Of a stretch of 64,000 nt of DNA, positions 50,234-64,000 are shown one piece after another (within the stretch, counting starts at the first letter, position 1; each line of letters starts with the position of its first letter). Source of the stretch: Enoplolaimus lenunculus. Its lineage: Eukaryota > Nematoda > Enoplea > Enoplida > Thoracostomopsidae. The position numbers and the translations under genes are program-made. The notes under the pieces are model-generated. The model was given only the letters and a program-made list of their open reading frames with translations. It was not told the origin of the DNA and searched no databases. The DNA is taken from NCBI GenBank assembly GCA_030248215.1, contig JASANG010000373.1:284247-348246 (forward strand). Reading direction: 5' to 3'.

Positions 50234-50793
50234 GCACCTCTGTACCTTTGCCGTTCAACTTTCCACTCTTTTGTCAGCACCCAACGATTACACTGTCCCG
50301 ATGAATCTCACATGATATTCCCATAAATATCCCACAGTATTACGTGAAATACCGTCCATTGTGCACACTGATCCTTTCAGAGCGGTGTTTTGTAAGATGT
50401 CATATGACATTCTAGTTGTCGGTTGACCCGATATGAGCCCAAATTTTAACGTTGACGTCGAATCAACATGGGACAAACAATGTCCCGCCTGCTCCGGGTA
50501 TAACATGAATCCGACATAATCGGCAATATATTGTAAATAACTTTGACTGAACACAAAAGAAAAAATAAGTTGATTCGCTGGTAAACAATAAATATTCGCA
50601 GGCAAAGCGCGGCCCGGGTCAACGATTTTAACTAGCGTCAGTCCGAGTTCCAAGTATAAATCAATCGAGTTTTAACGTGGCATTCAAGCCCTGCTTCTTA
50701 TCGGCTCAAGTTTAACACGAGATGTTTTTACTGTAGATACGATGCGTGCACACTAGAATCCGTAATTCACGAACATAAAAACTTCATGAAGCG

Positions 50794-51225
50794 TACTGTA
50801 GTGACCCGCACTCGAATAAGAAGGGGGCATTCATTTTGTGTCCCAATCAATACGAGTCCGGATCCCAAATATGAGTCCGTAAGCAAATAAAGTCACTAAA
50901 TCCTAATTAGAGTTCATAAATGTCAATAACTCTAGTTGTAGTGCATAAATGATTCCAGAACCAAATGCAGTTGAGTTCGAAACTTTAAACCATACTTAGT
51001 TTTCAAAAACATTAACTATGACTCTGCATCACCGCCCTATAGCTTTTGCTGCAAGACAAATAAACGTTTAGTTTAACGGATAGTTACAGTACCGGATATA
51101 TCAGTAAGGAAGAGTGGTGAAGGGTGGGTTAAAAATAAATAATAGTCCGTAACCGAATAATAGAGGGTAACATCTCGAGAGGCCAAATAAATATCAGTCT
51201 CCCCTCTCATTCGGGTCTCTACAGT
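50794..51225. mobile_element. TACTGTATTGAC element, copy 2
   Basis: Alignable end to end with the copy at 1035, including TAAACGTTTA and CAGTACCGGATATAT internally. Confidence 0.7.
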
Positions 51226-51527
51226 ATTTGTAAATTGCAAGTATATATAACTGGAACAAGTATACGAGTCGTAGTGGTACTACCAACGTATACTACCAGA
51301 GGTCTGCCTGTAGTCCCGACAGAAAGTCGACCTCGACTCCGCTATAATTTCTGCCAGAGTTTCCGGCGATGTCGTAAACGAAATTTAGCATAGCTGTACT
51401 GACCTCATTTGTTTTGTGCGTTTCCTATTAACTTTTAAAATTAAACACCATTTTAACTATCTAATTTTACCTCACGCACCCTGAGTACTTAAACGTAAAT
51501 AGAGCAAAGTTCGAACCCGCTTAAAAA

Positions 51528-52040
51528 TAGTAAACTGAAAATTTTTCGCTTAACCCTTTCTCACATGAATATTTTCTATTTCCCCTAAGACCTAATTTTT
51601 TGCTAGGATTCGAACTCCAGTGACTGGAGTGGGAGGCGTAAACCATCACCATTCAGCTATAGGAGCTTGACGGTCGAGCCTGAGGCGGCTCTCACGTCTT
51701 GTGGTTATTTAGTGCTATGTTTTACGTGTTTCAATTGGTAAACACTGTGCGATCAATATTATTTAACGTATATACACTGCGCTGAGTTGCCCATAGGCAA
51801 TTCTATTTGCGAAGGGGATAAGGTACAGCTGAATTTAATACAAAATATCTCAAATACAAACAACGCTTTGAAGCAATGCGTCGTCCACAAAAGATGCCAA
51901 GCTTATGCAGCTTGTCTTTCAGGTCCTACGAACGTATTTACTTCAGTACAGTATAAATGAAATATGTTTGATTTCTTCATTCTACAATTCTGTTTGCCCA
52001 AAAATGGTTCAATTTGGAAAATTCTTGCGTATGGGCTCTA
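51528..52040 (-). mobile_element. second large copy of the tRNA-promoter element, inverted
   Basis: It aligns through its length with the reverse complement of 3884-4383, including the upstream flank ending GCGTATGGGCTC. Diverged partial copies are seen near 40310-40500 and 41822-41960. Confidence 0.6.
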
Positions 52041-52464
52041 TGCTAATTGGCGTACCTAACTAACTTTTTACTGTTCAAATTTCTAAACGCTATGTTTAAT
52101 TTTTAATGTATAAAAATCCCAAAGCCAACAACACGTAAAAGTTTATAAAAATGTCATATTTAGCACGGGTAATATGCCAGTTAGCTAGCTATTCATTTGT
52201 CTATGTTGGAGGTTTAAAACAATTTAGATTTCACGCGCCCAAAAACTCTTTATGACTAAAATACAAACACATAGCAGTCTTAATAATAAGTGCAATAAAG
52301 TAAAAAGTTCTAATTTAGGTTTAACTAAACAAGCTAATATGCAAAGTAATTAGTTAATAGCTAACTTTTCATTTTTCTGTTTTGGAGGCTTATAAACAAT
52401 TTAATCAGATTCGTCGCATCCACAAACTCTTTTGTATGGAAATTATATTGCTTGTAAAATCAGA

Positions 52465-52830
52465 GTGCAAAGCGGAACAGGATTATACCGAAATCGGAAC
52501 TAGAAATTTTGTGACTGTACGGATAATTTGTATTGACAAATATAATGCTGATTTATGGTGTCTGTTGGCTGTCAACATTTTTCAAAAGGGTTGCATGAAC
52601 AAGCTGGCTTTGATTTTTGGTTTTGTCAAACTAAACTACAATCAATTATTGATAAGTTAACTCATCGAAAACAATTTAATAGAGAAATAATGCAGACTTT
52701 TATGCAACGTACCACAACAAGTAAAATTAAAATTTCAAAGTTCCGATTCCGATCGACTGTGCAATCGGAATCGAAATCGAAACTTTTAAATAAGAATTCT
52801 AATCGGAATCGAAATTCCGGTTGCAACCTG
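52465..52830. mobile_element. diverged hAT-like element
   Basis: The left end is a decayed CAGAGTGCAAAGCGGAAC; the right end is ATTCCGGTTGCAACCTG. The interior has inverted GAATCGGAA repeats, and the plus-strand frames here (92 and 101 aa) come from this element. Confidence 0.5.
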
Positions 52831-53026
52831 CTTGTGAAACTAATTAGTGAAATAATGTAAAAAGTCCTAATTTAGGTTTAATCAATGATGCAAATTAAAC
52901 ATGTAGTAGTAAACAGTTTTGAATTTTAAACCCCCAATTAGAAGTTAATACCCCAGGGTAAGCTTTCAAACAAAGTTTCTACTCGAGGAATTTTTTGCAA
53001 CAAAAAATTAACAGCATTTAAGCCTT

Positions 53027-53209
53027 TTAAAATTGATTTTCATATTGTTTACGAAACCTTACAGCATAAATTAAACATAAACAAGCAACGTACAAAACAA
53101 TTATATCATAACCTGTTGTTACGTATGAATACTTCGAGCATGGTAAACGAAAAAATTCCTTTTTAAACGAAATTTCAGTACCGTCATTTTGCAACACAGC
53201 GAAATACAT
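53027..53209 (-). CDS. possible 60-aa single-pass membrane protein
   Basis: A single uninterrupted ATG-initiated frame lies 295 bp downstream of the LEM2 stop on the same strand. Residues 1-31 are polar (NDGTEISFKKEFF); residues about 34-50 form one hydrophobic segment (IIVLYVACLCLIYAV), followed by a basic tail. AATAAA at 53227-53232 on this strand sits about 20 bp before the ATG and could be the LEM2 poly(A) signal. No acceptor sits next to the ATG. Length alone does not exclude chance. Confidence 0.3.
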   Translation of the reverse strand: MYFAVLQNDGTEISFKKEFFRLPCSKYSYVTTGYDIIVLYVACLCLIYAVRFRKQYENQF

Positions 53210-53504
53210 ATTTAAACTTCGGCTAATTTATTGCGTGTAATGCTGCGTTCACACGCTCATTCAGGAACAAAAAAATCGAAAACAAAATTCATGTTATTAC
53301 TAAGCATTTTCACAGTAAGGATGCTCAGAGAAATTTTTTCCGATGCAGCACAAAAATCTTACTTGCGGAATATAAAAAAATTCAGAACAAACACACAACC
53401 TAGGTTGACCATATCTATAACGTTGTACTTCTGTGCAATGATATTTTAACAAGGCTGATTACAAAAACTTTGGAAGTCTGAAACAGATAAAATAATTGAA
53501 CTTC

Positions 53505-62423
<8,919 letters not shown>

Positions 62424-62537
62424 TATTAATCAACGTATATATGTGTATTTAGTCGTAAAATGTTTATTAGATGTAAAGCCTTTAGATAACCTGCAAAACC
62501 TTTTCACTCAATTTGTTTAAGCTTAAAAAGCTGTCAT
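62424..62537. promoter_or_regulatory. candidate bidirectional promoter between LEM2 and the 73-aa frame
   Basis: Only 114 bp separate the two divergent start codons. An acceptor-like tract at about 62500-62521 would shorten the promoter if the plus-strand transcript is spliced there. No clear TATA box was seen. Confidence 0.35.
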
Positions 62538-63264
62538 ATGCACGATATCAACGGTTCGCCGTGGCTAAATACAGGCGTTTTCAAGGGTTACGTAGTTGCC
62601 ACTGAAATTAAGGTTATTCAAGGTCAATTCTACGAAAGGCGCAGGTGATACCTATTATAGAGGGTACAGACATCGTATTGGAATTTCTTAAGTGGAAAGC
62701 AATGGTAAATTCGTCAATTTCGGACGAAGACGCAGCATGCGAGCCGGCCTGTTCATTATAAGGTAATCAAGAGCTCGAACGAACAGGGAAAATTACTTAC
62801 CAAATCATACTGCAGCGCTTTTTATAACAATGGGGCGTGTATGAGTTCTCAGCGCATATTTACATGAAAATTTTCACATAAGTATAACACTGTTGGTCAA
62901 AACGGCACAAGGCGGTCATTAAGACCCCTGTACGAAGTTCTGAAAAAGTTTTCAGAACCATATGGTCAAAGCAACAACTTATTATACCGATATGTGTTTG
63001 CTTGGATAACAATAATAGTTATATACTTTTTATACTTATCGTGCGCACATATACACAGTTCAATTTTAGTCGCAGTCTTCGGAAAACATTAATTCGTTTT
63101 GCTGCATGTTAAAATTCATACAGTGGCAAATTTTTTGTTCTCATTCCAGTATAAATCCGCTAAGAATTTGCTATTCACATTCTGCTTCTAATTCCAATGT
63201 CATTCAGTTCCATTTTGCTCTGCTTTTTGTATGCCAACGTCGTGAGAAATTTCACCGATTATAA
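62538..63264 (+). CDS. candidate 73-aa protein, divergent from LEM2, unrecognised
   Basis: Exon 62538-62644 begins with ATG, encodes about 35 aa including SPWLNTGVFKGYVVATEIK, and ends at CGCAG/GTGATA in phase 2. It follows a good acceptor at 62521 (pyrimidine-rich, TTTAAG). Exon 63150-63264 follows a strong acceptor (TTCTCATTCCAG) and continues in phase to TAA. The ATG is 114 bp from the LEM2 ATG and points the other way, so a shared promoter is likely. Two other readings need testing. Without splicing, a frame change near 62646 opens a second coding-like stretch ending at 62761 (SISDEDAACEPAC). Independently, ATG at 63197 opens a signal-peptide-like 23-aa exon ending at GTAAAC after 63265, with TATAAAT at 63150. 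Confidence 0.4.
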
Positions 63265-64000
63265 GGTAAACATGAACTTGGACCTCAATATTCAACTCGT
63301 AGCTACAGAAATACATCTCTATTATGTGTAAAACTGTTTGTTACCGAACGTAAATAGTAAAAAGAACTTTCAAATCACTAAGTTGTTAAAGAACCTAGCT
63401 ATGAATATATTGCTTTACAAGTACTAGAATGTGCGGCGTTGTGAGAAATCTACATTGAAAAGGATTTAGGACAGAATTAAAATGTTAACTTAAGCTTCAG
63501 AGTGAATTTTGCTTACGTGTTAGGCAGTTGGAAGCTTTTACAGCATTTGTTAAAAGTGTTGCGTTATCTTAATTTCCTGTATCGTCACTAGTTACTATTA
63601 TAACGGGTTTATTGTCGACTATGAAAAAATAAAATTGTTTATTTTTGTTTAACACACTTTGCGCATAAATATTAAATATTATGCACATTTTCAAGTCAGT
63701 TCCATGATACTATGTAAAAACCAACATTGTAAACAAAAAACTAAAACATTGTGACATCATTCATTTTAATATTTGTAATCGTAGACTTCAATTCAAAAGT
63801 TTTAGCTTAAAGATGAAATGTTGCCTACTATCATCATTATGGTTAACGTCATGAATGAATCACCAGTTGAAACTACTTCGGTTACTGGTGTATTCTAGAC
63901 AGCTCGTGTGGTGAGGTAAACGCTTCCGATGATCAGAGTTCCGTTGCCTTTTAGACTTTAGTGAAATCTTTCACTGAAGTATTAAATGTAAACATTTTTT

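Larger units (their letters stand above)
42997..53026. other. intergenic, scramblase to LEM2
   Basis: No supported exon on either strand. It holds the elements listed separately, plus a repeated GGTAATTGACGTTTAT sequence at 47877 and 48452. The longest frame (50288-50653 minus, 121 codons) has no recognisable domain. Confidence 0.55.

Noticed and set aside
50288-50653. 121-codon minus-strand frame
   Set aside because: No domain or splice context; CATATGAT-type motifs recur nearby at 49800-49880, suggesting a repeat.

Overview
This window is eukaryotic nuclear DNA, AT-rich and packed with repeats. Coding exons are short and separated by introns of about 70 bp to 7.7 kb, so genes were rebuilt by matching splice sites and reading phase. 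Four features suggest a nematode or a relative: TTAGGC hexamers (the nematode telomere unit) inside dispersed repeats; start codons a few bases after a splice acceptor, as with spliced-leader trans-splicing; an operon-like gene pair; and a csnk-1 / scrm-1 / lem-2 type gene set. The species cannot be fixed from sequence alone.

Four genes are well supported. (1) 16683-24237 (+) is casein kinase I gamma, 11 exons, 463 aa. (2) 29567-32086 (+) is a 192-aa protein with two copies of an eight-cysteine zinc-ribbon-like module, 3 exons. (3) 35425-42996 (-) is a phospholipid scramblase, 7 exons, 252 aa. (4) 53505-62423 (-) is a LEM2-type inner nuclear membrane protein, 10 exons, 698 aa, whose first intron has a GC donor.

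Several models are weaker but phase-consistent. 32133-37477 (+) encodes 95 aa, starts 46 bp after the zinc-ribbon gene and has its last two exons interleaved with scramblase exons on the other strand. 62538-63264 (+) encodes 73 aa and points away from LEM2. 1960-2603 (+), with exons at 9008-9072 and 13094-13290, looks like a protein with a mitochondrial-type N-terminus. 14393-16078 (+) holds two exons just upstream of the kinase.

Layout: 0-14 kb holds the unrecognised gene, four minisatellites and many small elements. 14-24 kb is the kinase. 24-29 kb is mostly telomere-motif repeats. 29-43 kb is the zinc-ribbon/95-aa pair and the opposing scramblase. 43-53 kb is a repeat-filled intergenic region. 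53-62.4 kb is LEM2. 62.4-64 kb is the divergent region.

At least nine families of short non-autonomous elements were recognised by terminal inverted repeats, some with clean 8-bp target duplications. No transposase, viral gene, rRNA or CRISPR array was seen. The genes act in separate processes (membrane-anchored signalling, membrane lipid exchange, nuclear envelope structure) and do not form a pathway.
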